In this document: one piece after another, positions 1 through 5,922 of the stretch
Numbering within the stretch: position 1 is the stretch's first letter
How the letters are laid out: every line of letters begins with the position of its first letter
Translations under genes and position numbers: made by a program
Notes under the pieces: generated by a model
Database searches by the model: none
The model's input: only the letters and a program-made list of their open reading frames with translations
Told to the model about the DNA's origin: nothing
Source of the DNA: Acidobacteriota bacterium
GTDB taxonomy: Bacteria > Acidobacteriota > Terriglobia > Acidiferrales > UBA7541
Assembly: GCA_003161495.1 (NCBI GenBank)
Contig: PMOP01000208.1
Span: forward strand, 1 to 8,760
Direction: 5' to 3'
Length of the DNA stretch: 8,760 nt

Positions 1-951
1 TTCCGCAGAATTTTCGATCCGCGACTTACCGAAGAGTATCAGGTCGCCGGCGAACCGTACTCCTTCCAGGATGCCAGCGGAGAAATCGCGGCCATGTCCA
101 TCGGCGCATCGCTGTGGGGCGCATTCAATCAAACCGGAGAATTTGGCCAGAACGTGACCAAGGCGGGATGGATCGGTTGCCAATACGGCTATGTGAACCT
201 CAGCTGGCAGCCGGACAGTCCTATTTTTTCCAAGGCGCGCGCCTCGGGCCTCTTCGTGAAAGATTACCAGGACGCGATCCTCGTGAACATTGCGGGCCAG
301 CGATTTTACGATGAGACGCAAGGCCAGTTCCCCGCGAACAATTACAATTCCATCAAGTCCTATGTACCAAGAAGTTATCTTAACGCAGCAGATATCAAGT
401 ACGAACCGTCCAACTTCATCAACGCGGCCCTCGCCGGAACCGGAGACACAACGCCGGGAGGCGGCCCGATCTGGGCTATCTTCGACGCAGACGCCGTAAA
501 GCGCGAAGGCTGGAAAGTTACTGCGCCTTATGTCGATTATGCGGAAGGATATTTTTTCTCCGCGGATTCCGTCGCAGACCTCGCCGCAAAAATCGCGAAC
601 AAGTTCCAGAAAAAACCGATGCCGCCCGGCGCCCTGCAAGATACGGTGACGCGGTACAACTCGTTCGTCGATGCCGGCAAGGACGCCGACTTCGGCAAGC
701 CCGCGCCGAAATTTAAAATTCAGACGGCTCCCTTCTACGCCGCCTGGGCCACGCCCGTGATTCATGACACCCGCTCCGGCCTGCGCATCAACGCAAAGTG
801 CCAGGTGGTGGACCTGAACGGCGAGATCATCTCGGGCTTATATTGCGGAGGCGAGTCCGCAGGCGGATTTAGCCTGCACGGCTTGGCCAGATGCGCGGTG
901 CAAGGCCGAATCGCAGGAAGAAACGCCGCCGCGGAGACGGTAAAAGGGTAG
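1..951 (+). CDS. FAD-dependent dehydrogenase (fumarate reductase / 3-ketosteroid dehydrogenase type), 3' part
   Basis: The reading frame is open from base 1, so the window holds only the last 316 residues; the N-terminal Rossmann (GxGxxG) part lies upstream. The C-terminus is typical of the FAD_binding_2 family: a turn with RYNSFVDAGKD followed by DADFGKP, then PFYAAW, HDTRSGLRIN, a DLNGEIISGLYCGGESAGG segment and a final HGLARCAVQGRIAGRNAA that closes over the FAD. Family members transfer hydride between FAD and a substrate such as fumarate, urocanate or a ketosteroid. The substrate cannot be read from this fragment. An internal ATG at 94 would give a shorter product but only reflects the missing start. 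The gene ends with TAG and has no close co-directional neighbour downstream. It appears to be ordinary chromosomal cargo outside the mobile element. The family is clear; the specific enzyme is not. Confidence 0.88.
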   Translation, partial: FRRIFDPRLTEEYQVAGEPYSFQDASGEIAAMSIGASLWGAFNQTGEFGQNVTKAGWIGCQYGYVNLSWQPDSPIFSKARASGLFVKDYQDAILVNIAGQRFYDETQGQFPANNYNSIKSYVPRSYLNAADIKYEPSNFINAALAGTGDTTPGGGPIWAIFDADAVKREGWKVTAPYVDYAEGYFFSADSVADLAAKIANKFQKKPMPPGALQDTVTRYNSFVDAGKDADFGKPAPKFKIQTAPFYAAWATPVIHDTRSGLRINAKCQVVDLNGEIISGLYCGGESAGGFSLHGLARCAVQGRIAGRNAAAETVKG

Positions 952-1035
952 CTCCGAAAAACACGCACCATTCACACGGAACGTGAAGGATGCGCCACCC
1001 GAAAAATCAATGGCACCTCAAAGGATGGCCCCGCC

Positions 1036-1407
1036 TCAGCATTGACTCTCACGTGTCAAAATGCGTGCGGTAAACGGTTCCCAACACCTTCCATGCACGA
1101 CAAAATATAGTCCGTCTCCGCGATGCTCCGGTCTGATGTAGGGTGGAAACGGGTTGAGTCCGCATACTCCGTAGATGATTGCTGCTTGGCTCGTAATATG
1201 ATCGCGGCAATAGTCACACTTGAATGGCATCTCCTGGTATCGCCTCTCGAACAAGTTAAAACATTCAAAATGCCATTCTGCAACCACCGCTGATCTTCGA
1301 AAGCCCATGGGTGTAGGGTGCCCATGAACGTAAATACCCTGAGCCAACTGGAAAACCCAATCACTTTCTGTAATTACTTTCCCGCATTTTCGACAGATAT
1401 CAGGCAT
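1036..1407 (-). CDS. Small protein with two tandem CxxC-X37-HxxC zinc-binding modules
   Basis: The product has 123 residues and I do not recognise its family. Two putative metal-binding modules have identical spacing: C5-x2-C8, then 37 residues, H46-x2-C49; and C64-x2-C67, then 37 residues, H105-x2-C108. With a constant offset of 59 residues, the Ile-Thr pair at 12-13 aligns with 71-72 and Phe53 with Phe112, which points to an internal duplication. Each module could fold as a treble-clef or LIM-like zinc site. There is no signal peptide or membrane segment, so it is probably cytosolic. An AAGG seven bases before the ATG serves as ribosome binding site. It lies downstream of, and on the same strand as, the HEPN-like gene, 118 bp away. 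GC content is lower than in the flanking dehydrogenase, which suggests transfer. A nucleic-acid or protein-binding role is inference. Confidence 0.68.
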   Translation of the reverse strand: MPDICRKCGKVITESDWVFQLAQGIYVHGHPTPMGFRRSAVVAEWHFECFNLFERRYQEMPFKCDYCRDHITSQAAIIYGVCGLNPFPPYIRPEHRGDGLYFVVHGRCWEPFTARILTRESQC

Positions 1408-1525
1408 CTGGTTACCTTGGGAGGTGGAAGATTTTACCTTTGATTCATTGACTTGCGTTGCCGACAGCGTGAGACATTGTTCAATCGATCGGAGGGGTTT
1501 TTATGCGTTCCCTCTAGAGGTCCCC

Positions 1526-2032
1526 TCAAGGTGAGTCTAGAACGTTTAATGCGCGGATCACGCGCTTCCTCTGTGTTTGGGTGAGTCTGACATTGCCCGA
1601 CTCCAATGCAAGGAATCTAATGACGTGTGCCGAGGGCTTTACGATCATCAACAGCCAAGCAATCTCAATGGACCAATGTTGCGTATTAAAGTGAGTAAAG
1701 CTGTCACGGACCCAACATAGGAATTTGCCAACGGCCCTTCTTTCATCGTCAGTCATCGTCAGGGTTGTACTGTGAACGTACTGGTGCATGTAGGCATCGT
1801 CTTGACAGCGAATCAAGGCTTCCCTAGGACTGATTAAATTGTTTCCTCTCAAGACCCTAGCAGGGTTCGTCCCTCTAACTGCACAGATCGCAAAAGCGTA
1901 CATCGAGTTGTGGAGCGCAATCACGAACCACTTCCATTTGTGCCTCAGGCATGTTTTGTAAAACCGTGCGGATTGCTCCAGAGAATCGACCGCGTTCTCA
2001 GTCGAGTCTGTCCTGTACCATTTCACGGCCAT
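1526..2032 (-). CDS. HEPN-like hypothetical protein
   Basis: The product has 168 residues and is predicted mostly helical. It contains R109-D-S-F-T-H114, matching the R-[ND/H]-x(3-5)-H signature of HEPN domains, followed by an aromatic/Trp-Ser-Ile-Glu stretch (W120-SIE). An earlier segment, ALHNSMYAF near residues 39-47, recalls the first helix of a family of uncharacterised bacterial proteins whose signature reads roughly RNEFIHF-x-PKGWS. HEPN proteins often act as ribonucleases in toxin-antitoxin, Abi or CRISPR-associated systems, but many are non-catalytic. The start is preceded by AGGTG about eight bases upstream. The upstream gene (74 residues) ends only 6 bp before this ATG, so the two are very likely co-transcribed. 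The HEPN assignment rests on motif recognition; catalytic activity is not shown. Confidence 0.72.
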   Translation of the reverse strand: MAVKWYRTDSTENAVDSLEQSARFYKTCLRHKWKWFVIALHNSMYAFAICAVRGTNPARVLRGNNLISPREALIRCQDDAYMHQYVHSTTLTMTDDERRAVGKFLCWVRDSFTHFNTQHWSIEIAWLLMIVKPSAHVIRFLALESGNVRLTQTQRKRVIRALNVLDSP

Positions 2033-2038
2033 AGGCGG

Positions 2039-2263
2039 TCACCTAATGTTCATGCAGTATGGCTCAACGCCCGGGGTCACTGGCTCGTTTTGTTTCGGTG
2101 GCTCAGTAAGGCAAAGCCTACCCGTCGCCGAGTCGAATGCAATATCCGCGCTGTCTTTGTCGAAGATTACAAACCTTCCAACGGTCGCGCGTTTCGGGCG
2201 ATAATAGATCAGCACCACAAGGATTGCAGCCAGGAGTAGTGTGTTAAGCCTGTCCCAGTTCAT
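2039..2263 (-). CDS. Small membrane-anchored protein, partner of the HEPN-like gene
   Basis: The product has 74 residues. An N-terminal hydrophobic helix at about residues 6-20 (LNTLLLAAILVVLIY) is followed by YRPKR, which would keep the N-terminus out or act as an uncleaved anchor. The soluble part carries an FDSATGRLCLTEP motif resembling a D-T-x-T-G-x-x-C element seen in many small uncharacterised membrane or lipoprotein-like proteins. There is no lipobox. The ribosome binding site is strong: AAAGGAG, five bases before the ATG. The gene is first in a two-gene operon with the HEPN-like gene, 6 bp downstream. About 40 bp upstream of the start, a small inverted repeat (CTTAC-GTTA-GTAAG, 2305-2318) could be an operator. 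Function is unknown; a membrane tether or immunity-type partner is only one possibility. Confidence 0.68.
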   Translation of the reverse strand: MNWDRLNTLLLAAILVVLIYYRPKRATVGRFVIFDKDSADIAFDSATGRLCLTEPPKQNEPVTPGVEPYCMNIR

Positions 2264-2360
2264 CGGCGCTCCTTTGCGAAAGACCTGTCACATGAGTTTA
2301 CAGACTTACGTTAGTAAGGGCCCGATTCCTAGTGGAAACCTAACTATTTTCAGATTCGCG

Positions 2361-2381
2361 GGTGTCCCACCCTTTCGCGTT
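2361..2381 (+). repeat. Dispersed GC-rich repeat, copy 1
   Basis: This copy matches the one at 2460-2480 at 18 of 21 positions, with a shared core of ACCCTTTCG. Both have a GGTG start and a GTT end. It resembles degenerate members of a family of intergenic repeats with CACCCTT/AAGGGTG arms. The partner arm of this copy is not preserved. Confidence 0.5.
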
Positions 2382-2459
2382 ATTCTGTTGACGAACGCGC
2401 ACAATTTAGATAATACCACTCCAGTACGTCAACGCCGAGTAACTCGTTTAGTTTTTCCG

Positions 2460-2491
2460 GGTGGCCGACCCTTTCGGGTTTGGATGGTCGG
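2460..2491 (+). repeat. Dispersed GC-rich repeat, copy 2, with short stem
   Basis: Bases 2460-2480 match copy 1 at 18 of 21 positions. CCGACC at 2465-2470 can pair with GGTCGG at 2486-2491, giving a 6-bp stem with a 15-nt loop followed by a GGTTTT run. It could be a decayed hairpin repeat. Confidence 0.45.
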
Positions 2492-2711
2492 GGTTTTGAC
2501 TTTTCTTGCGTTCCATGCGGGCCGAAGCCATGCGGTGCGCTTAGGCTCGATCAGCCGCCCCAAATGGATTCGCTTCGCGTGAAAGATCTCAGTTCGACCC
2601 TTGAACAATGTCGGGGACAGTATTTTGTTTCGGAGGAATCCAAAGAGGGTAAGCCACTGAAACTATTTGGCGGGTGGCAAAGCCTTTGTGTCGCCTTGAC
2701 CTTACGAGTGG

Positions 2712-2744
2712 CGCACCCTTGTGGTTTTGAAGGGTGCGGGTTTT
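2712..2744 (+). repeat. Hairpin repeat, 9-bp perfect stem followed by T-run
   Basis: CGCACCCTT (2712-2720) pairs perfectly with AAGGGTGCG (2730-2738) across a nine-base loop, and GGTTTT follows. It shares its arm sequence with the two degenerate copies upstream, so I read it as the best-preserved member of the same repeat family. It could act as a rho-independent terminator on the plus strand, but no plus-strand gene precedes it, so the repeat reading is preferred. Confidence 0.5.
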
Positions 2745-2925
2745 CTGATCCTCTAGCCTTCGTCACGTTGCCCGGCTGACTCTCATGAGGTGGGACATGG
2801 GACTTGCACCTGAACTCCCCGGACACGATTTCCCTGAAAAATAAACCAAAAGTGAACCTGAAGGACTTGTGGACAGACTCCGTTCTTCCTATGACCTCTG
2901 GAACCACCATTTTTATTGGAGATTT

Positions 2926-2973
2926 TGGTGAACCGGGTAGGACTCGAACCTACAACCCGCTGATTAAGAGTCA
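2926..2973 (-). other. tRNA-Lys(CUU) 3' half, attachment site (att)
   Basis: Read on the minus strand, the segment contains the anticodon loop CTCTTAA (2964-2970, anticodon CTT), the 3' anticodon stem TCAGC, variable loop GGGTT, T-stem GTAGG, T-loop TTCGAGT, T-stem CCTAC, acceptor strand CCGGTTC, discriminator A and CCA. The T-arm pairs perfectly. The acceptor strand needs GAACCGG as its 5' partner, and this is absent where the 5' end should be; no D-arm is present. Only TGA of the 5' anticodon stem matches, so homology stops there. This is the duplicated 3' end left when an element integrates into a tRNA gene. Confidence 0.85.
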
Positions 2974-2991
2974 ATGGCCCGGCCTTACGCC

Positions 2992-3000
2992 GTTGACAAG
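2992..3000 (+). repeat. Single GTTGACAAG arm-type site
   Basis: This is a single copy of the GTTGACA core, 19 bp from the end of the tRNA fragment. It is followed by AC, as in the pair at 8667-8686. It is probably one of the integrase arm-type sites flanking the attachment core. Confidence 0.45.
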
Positions 3001-3066
3001 ACGATAAAGCACTTACCGGCAATATCCTTTATTTACATTCACATACGTAGCAGGTTCGCTGAAAGT

Positions 3067-3084
3067 GGTTGCCATTGGTTGCCA
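3067..3084 (+). repeat. Tandem GGTTGCCA pair upstream of integrase
   Basis: GGTTGCCA occurs at 3067-3074 and 3077-3084, a 10-bp period. The first copy contains the proposed -35 element of the integrase promoter. A spacing of one helical turn suggests side-by-side binding of a regulator such as the element's HTH protein. Confidence 0.4.
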
Positions 3085-3098
3085 CCAAATGCTATTAT
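3069..3098 (+). promoter_or_regulatory. Candidate integrase promoter
   Basis: TTGCCA (3069-3074, 5/6 to the -35 consensus) is separated by 18 bp from TATTAT (3093-3098, 5/6 to the -10 consensus). Transcription would begin near 3105, inside the GTTGACA pair, so integrase bound there could repress its own gene. This is a prediction from consensus matching only. Confidence 0.4.
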
Positions 3099-3100
3099 TT

Positions 3101-3122
3101 GTTGACAAGGTGTTGACACGGG
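3101..3122 (+). repeat. Tandem 11-bp GTTGACA iterons at the integrase start
   Basis: GTTGACAAGGT (3101-3111) and GTTGACACGGG (3112-3122) are adjacent 11-bp units. The second runs into the ribosome binding site GGAGG of the integrase. The same two-unit, 11-bp arrangement occurs at 5451-5470 and 8667-8686 in the opposite orientation. They are most simply integrase arm-type binding sites, and their position suggests autoregulation. Confidence 0.6.
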
Positions 3123-3129
3123 AGGACGC

Positions 3130-4419
3130 GTGGCACAGAAAATTACTCAGCGAATCATCAAAAACTTGGACGCTCCCGAGCGCGGAAGCAAGATCGTTTG
3201 GGACTCCGAGCTAAAAGGTTTTGGCGTGCGGATCACGGCGGCGGGAGCCGTGACTTTCTTTTTGAATTACCGTGCGCATGGACGCCAGCGGCGCTACAAG
3301 CTGGGCCACGCGCCGGAATGGACGCCGGACGCCGCGCGAGCTGAAGCCGCAAGACTCAAGCCGCGCATTGACTCCGAGGGTTACGACCCGCTGGCGGAAA
3401 AACAGCGGGCGCGCGGCGAGCCGACATTCCGCGATCTGGAAAAGGAATATCTCGAACGCCACTATTCCGCCGAAGCCAGCGCCAACAGCAAACGAAACGA
3501 CCGGCAGATGCTAGATGGCGTCATTCTGCCGCGTCTTGGCGGGCTGCGCGTGAAGGCGATCAATTCCCGCGATATTGAAAAAATTCACCACGATCTTAAA
3601 GAGACGCCGTACCGCGCGAACCGCGTCTTGGCGTTGCTTTCGTCCATGTTCGAGGAAGCCCGCGCATGGAAGTGGGCAACGGAAAACCCGGCGCGGGGAG
3701 TCGCGCGGTACGAGGAACATCGGCGCGAGCGCTGGCTGCAAGACGAAGAATTGGGGCGTCTGCACGCGGCGCTCGACAAATATCAGGACCAGCGAGCGGC
3801 CAATGCGATCCGCCTCATCGCGCTCACAGGCTCGCGCAAGAGCGAAGTGCTCAAGGCGACGTGGGACGAAATCGACTTAGAACGCGGCGTATGGACGAAG
3901 CCGAGTCACCACACGAAACAGCACAAGCGAGAGCACATTCCATTGAGCGCGGCGGCGCTCCAATTGTTGCGCGGCATGAAGCCGAAAAACGCGACGGCAG
4001 GACCGATCTTCCCCGGCCGGGACGGAAAGGCGGCGCGCGTCAGTCTCCGCAAGCCGTGGACACAAGTCTGCAAGGCCGCTGGGCTGGCTACGGCGCTCAT
4101 CGTGAAAGGCAAGCGCCGCAAGGAAGTCACAAAATGGAAGCCTACGCTGCGGATTCACGATCTGCGGCACACGTTCGCATCGCACCTTGTGAGCAAAGGC
4201 ACTTCCCTGCAAATCGTTGGAAAGCTCATCGGGCACACGCAAATGAGTACAACGATGCGCTACGCGCACCTTGCAGACGGAGCGTTGAGGGACGCGACAA
4301 ATACTTTCGGAGATATTTTCAATGCGGGCGCGGCGACGACAACGCAAGCCACAACAGGCTCGCAAGCGGTCGCTTCGCGGAAGGGCGCGCCGGCACGGAA
4401 GCGCGCGGTGGGTGAATAA
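3130..4419 (+). CDS. int: Tyrosine recombinase / integrase (P4 type, with Arm DNA-binding domain)
   Basis: This is a 429-residue site-specific recombinase that inserts and excises the element at tRNA-Lys. Residues ~5-95 fit the Arm-type DNA-binding domain (DUF4102-like, with WDSELKGFGVRIT and FFLNYR). Residues ~97-190 are the SAM-like core-binding domain. The catalytic domain has R236 (TGSRKSEV), a candidate K at 263-266, H343 and R346 (HDLRHTF), H369 (LIGHTQ) and nucleophile Y378. The set is complete, so the enzyme should be active. The start is GTG at 3130, with GGAGG four bases upstream. The tail after residue ~400 is Ala/Thr/Arg-rich and low in complexity. The gene lies 156 bp from the tRNA fragment and points into the element. 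The next gene starts on the base after its stop codon. Confidence 0.96.
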   Translation: MAQKITQRIIKNLDAPERGSKIVWDSELKGFGVRITAAGAVTFFLNYRAHGRQRRYKLGHAPEWTPDAARAEAARLKPRIDSEGYDPLAEKQRARGEPTFRDLEKEYLERHYSAEASANSKRNDRQMLDGVILPRLGGLRVKAINSRDIEKIHHDLKETPYRANRVLALLSSMFEEARAWKWATENPARGVARYEEHRRERWLQDEELGRLHAALDKYQDQRAANAIRLIALTGSRKSEVLKATWDEIDLERGVWTKPSHHTKQHKREHIPLSAAALQLLRGMKPKNATAGPIFPGRDGKAARVSLRKPWTQVCKAAGLATALIVKGKRRKEVTKWKPTLRIHDLRHTFASHLVSKGTSLQIVGKLIGHTQMSTTMRYAHLADGALRDATNTFGDIFNAGAATTTQATTGSQAVASRKGAPARKRAVGE

Positions 4420-4716
4420 ATGGCAAACGAAAAGAGATTGACCGATTTATCGGGAATTGTTCTGAACTGTAAAAAGTGCGGGAAGCGGATGGGAACCTGG
4501 GAGGACGCTCTGTCTTTGTGCCGATACTGCTCTACGCCTGCTGAAAACGCGCGATATTTTCCTAGCAGCCTAGAGATGGACAGCATGAAACTTATCAAAT
4601 GTCTCTTTAACACGCTTTTTACCCTGACAGCCAAAGCAAATGAAATGCATTTCGAGATTGGGCTGGAATTCGCTGACCGACAAGATGGGGAACAGCCTAA
4701 CTCCCGAGGGAAATAG
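4420..4716 (+). CDS. Small zinc-ribbon protein fused in operon to integrase
   Basis: The product has 98 residues and I do not recognise its family. C17-x2-C20 and C34-x2-C37 form a compact zinc-ribbon-like site (CKKCGKRM and CRYCS). The C-terminal half has no cysteine pair and ends in a polar tail. The ATG directly follows the integrase TAA, so translation is probably coupled and expression tied to the integrase. A role as recombination accessory factor or regulator is plausible from position only. There is no independent ribosome binding site upstream beyond GGTGG within the integrase end. Confidence 0.65.
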   Translation: MANEKRLTDLSGIVLNCKKCGKRMGTWEDALSLCRYCSTPAENARYFPSSLEMDSMKLIKCLFNTLFTLTAKANEMHFEIGLEFADRQDGEQPNSRGK

Positions 4717-4717
4717 C

Positions 4718-5350
4718 ATGGCGACCGCAAAAGCGAGCAAGAAGAAAAAGCGGCGCATCCTGGTACCGCCCGGTATGGGTGTCCTAACTGTGACGGAGCA
4801 GATGATCGAGGAAGCTATGCGATTCCCGCACGGACGCCGCGAGCGCATCGAAGTTGATCTTTCCGGCGAGGGCTCAAGCGCCGCTAAACCCCTGACCCGA
4901 ACGCTTAAAAAATTCACGTATGCGGGCATGGATAAGAACGGTACGCAGCGATTTAAGATAAGGAACAAGGGTGTTTTGCCGTTCGAACTAGCGGGGCGTT
5001 TGATGCGCGGTGTGCGGCGCGGAACCACTGGGCGAATCCCAGAGGGCGAATGGCAACGGATCGCCGCCGAACTTGATCTGCTTGGTTTAAAGCCGAAGGA
5101 TTTTCTGGAAGGAGATAAAGACCGTAAGGTGCTCGGCGAGTACAATCGAAAAAATCCCCAAGATCCGTATAAAACTTTTGCCAAAGCCCTTAAGTGTCGC
5201 GACGTTCTGGGGTACGGAGAAACGCTGCGAGACGCTGCGGGCAACCCCACGCCAGTAACTCGAAAGCTTTCATGCACGCTGCGCCGCGCGGTAAAAAATT
5301 GGCTCTACAGCGCAGGGCGTAGCTGGAATAAAACGCACCCTGAACCATAG
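4718..5350 (+). CDS. Unrecognised basic protein, 210 residues
   Basis: I do not recognise this protein. The start at 4718 is chosen because GAGGG lies 7-8 bases upstream and the previous gene stops one base before it; an in-frame ATG at 4640 would overlap that gene by 77 bases and add an unlikely N-terminus. The N-terminus is strongly basic (KASKKKKRR, residues 5-13), which suggests nucleic-acid contact. Residues ~60-125 are rich in Arg and Gly, and the C-terminus has a basic helix (LRRAVKNWLYSAGRSW). There is no signal peptide, membrane segment or known catalytic motif. It is third in the integrase operon. Codon use resembles that of the integrase. It could be a DNA-binding accessory protein or cargo; neither can be shown. 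Confidence 0.7.
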   Translation: MATAKASKKKKRRILVPPGMGVLTVTEQMIEEAMRFPHGRRERIEVDLSGEGSSAAKPLTRTLKKFTYAGMDKNGTQRFKIRNKGVLPFELAGRLMRGVRRGTTGRIPEGEWQRIAAELDLLGLKPKDFLEGDKDRKVLGEYNRKNPQDPYKTFAKALKCRDVLGYGETLRDAAGNPTPVTRKLSCTLRRAVKNWLYSAGRSWNKTHPEP

Positions 5351-5450
5351 GGCCGCTGACAAGTTAACAGCGTCCCTTCCGCCTCGCAATCTACATTTCA
5401 CCCTTTATCCATGCGCATTTCGTGATACCTCCGTTCCGCCTGCCCACTTC

Positions 5451-5470
5451 CTTGTCAACAGCCTGTCAAC
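5451..5470 (-). repeat. Paired 11-bp GTTGACA iterons, central copy
   Basis: On the minus strand, GTTGACAGG (5462-5470) and GTTGACAAG (5451-5459) are spaced exactly 11 bp. This is the same architecture as at the integrase promoter, but inverted. It lies about 170 bp before the HTH gene. Confidence 0.55.
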
Positions 5471-5527
5471 CGTTTTTTGTAGTATGACCGCGTTTCCTTG
5501 AACGAAGGCCAGTTAAAAAACCCAATG

Positions 5528-5564
5528 TTTACGCGGTTTTTACGCGAAATTTCGTCGTATTTCG
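5528..5564 (+). repeat. TTTACGCG direct repeat and CGAAATTTCG palindrome
   Basis: TTTACGCG occurs at 5528-5535 and 5539-5546, an 11-bp period. The second copy overlaps the perfect palindrome CGAAATTTCG (5545-5554), and ATTTCG repeats at 5549-5554 and 5559-5564. The block is AT-rich apart from CG steps and sits just upstream of the likely promoter of the replication operon, so an operator for the HTH protein is the simplest reading. Confidence 0.45.
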
Positions 5565-5583
5565 TTTTTCGAGAATTGGAGTT

Positions 5584-5611
5584 TTGACGGGAACTCACAA
5601 AACGCTACTCT
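5584..5611 (+). promoter_or_regulatory. Candidate promoter of the replication operon
   Basis: TTGACG (5584-5589) lies 16 bp before TACTCT (5606-5611). The -35 is a good match and the -10 only four of six. Transcription would start near 5618, just before the ribosome binding site AGGAAGGG at 5623-5630. The call is weak. Confidence 0.3.
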
Positions 5612-5634
5612 GCGCGTATGAAAGGAAGGGAAAA

Positions 5635-5922
5635 ATGGCGACCACGAAAACACTGCCGGGCAATGGCAGCGAAGCGCAGGCAGAGCTTGCCGGTTCCGCG
5701 CTTTTGTCCGATTACTTTACGCAAGAACAGTTGGCAGCGGAACTGGGCGTGAGTTGGCGCACGATTCACCGCTGGCACGAATTGCGCATCGGCCCACCGC
5801 GCACCAGGCTTGGAAAGTTGCTTCTCTACCACAAGGAGTCGGTGCGCGAATGGATGCGTGCAAATGAAATCCCCGATCAGCGCGCAAGGGGGCGGCGCGC
5901 AAGGGCGATGAGCGCGGCATGA
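5635..5922 (+). CDS. AlpA/excisionase-type helix-turn-helix protein
   Basis: The product has 95 residues. Residues 28-75 form an HTH_17/MerR-like winged HTH: YFTQEQLAAELGVSWRTIHRWHE, then GPPRTRLGKLLLYHKESVREWM, the usual recognition helix and wing. Such proteins act as excisionases (bending att DNA) or as regulators of integrase and replication genes. The start at 5635 is preferred over an upstream in-frame ATG at 5584 because AGGAAGGG sits four bases before it. The first 25 residues look disordered, and the Arg-rich tail (QRARGRRARAM) should add DNA affinity. The next gene starts within its stop codon (ATGA). As first gene of the replication operon it may control the repeats at 5528-5564 or bind the origin, as RepC does in RSF1010-like systems; this is inference. 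Confidence 0.85.
   Translation: MATTKTLPGNGSEAQAELAGSALLSDYFTQEQLAAELGVSWRTIHRWHELRIGPPRTRLGKLLLYHKESVREWMRANEIPDQRARGRRARAMSAA

Larger units (their letters stand above)
2264..2925. other. Gene-poor spacer with degenerate repeats
   Basis: This stretch of about 660 bp lies between the small reverse-strand operon and the tRNA fragment. Short open frames exist on both strands, but they lack good ribosome binding sites, overlap each other and are rich in Pro, Arg and Cys, as expected of non-coding DNA. It holds two near-identical 21-bp repeat copies, a hairpin with a 9-bp perfect stem, and a direct CCATGCGG repeat at 2513-2520 and 2528-2535. An isolated TTGCACC occurs at 2804-2810. Confidence 0.6.
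5351..5634. promoter_or_regulatory. Central control region between integration and replication modules
   Basis: This 284-bp gene-free stretch turns sharply AT-rich after about 5470. It carries a GTTGACA pair (5451-5470, minus strand), a TTTACGCG direct repeat with 11-bp period, a 10-bp palindrome and a possible promoter before the HTH gene. It probably controls the replication operon and may contain a second origin-like or excision control site. No small gene with a convincing start was seen in it. Confidence 0.55.

Noticed and set aside
1511..1520. CCTCTAGAGG perfect palindrome downstream of the HEPN-like gene
   Set aside because: It has no T-run or extended stem to make a terminator and no second copy; a 10-bp palindrome alone is weak evidence.
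2804..2810. TTGCACC copy left of the att site as part of the origin
   Set aside because: It is a lone 7-mer on the chromosomal side, 5.5 kb from the array; one copy in this length is expected by chance.
2480..2910. Open frames of about 100-119 codons on both strands in the spacer
   Set aside because: They overlap each other, lack ribosome binding sites and run through the repeats; their composition is not protein-like.
2926..3005. Intact tRNA-Lys gene
   Set aside because: There is no D-arm and no GAACCGG acceptor strand at the expected distance, and the 5' anticodon stem matches at only about three positions.
3666..4415. 249-codon open frame inside the integrase gene
   Set aside because: Composition is Arg/Ala/Gly-rich with no domain, and the integrase in the other frame has all catalytic motifs.
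4570..5277. 235-codon reverse-strand frame
   Set aside because: It lies opposite the zinc-ribbon and basic-protein genes, which have good starts and tight operon spacing; its Ser/Arg/Pro-rich product looks like an antisense shadow.
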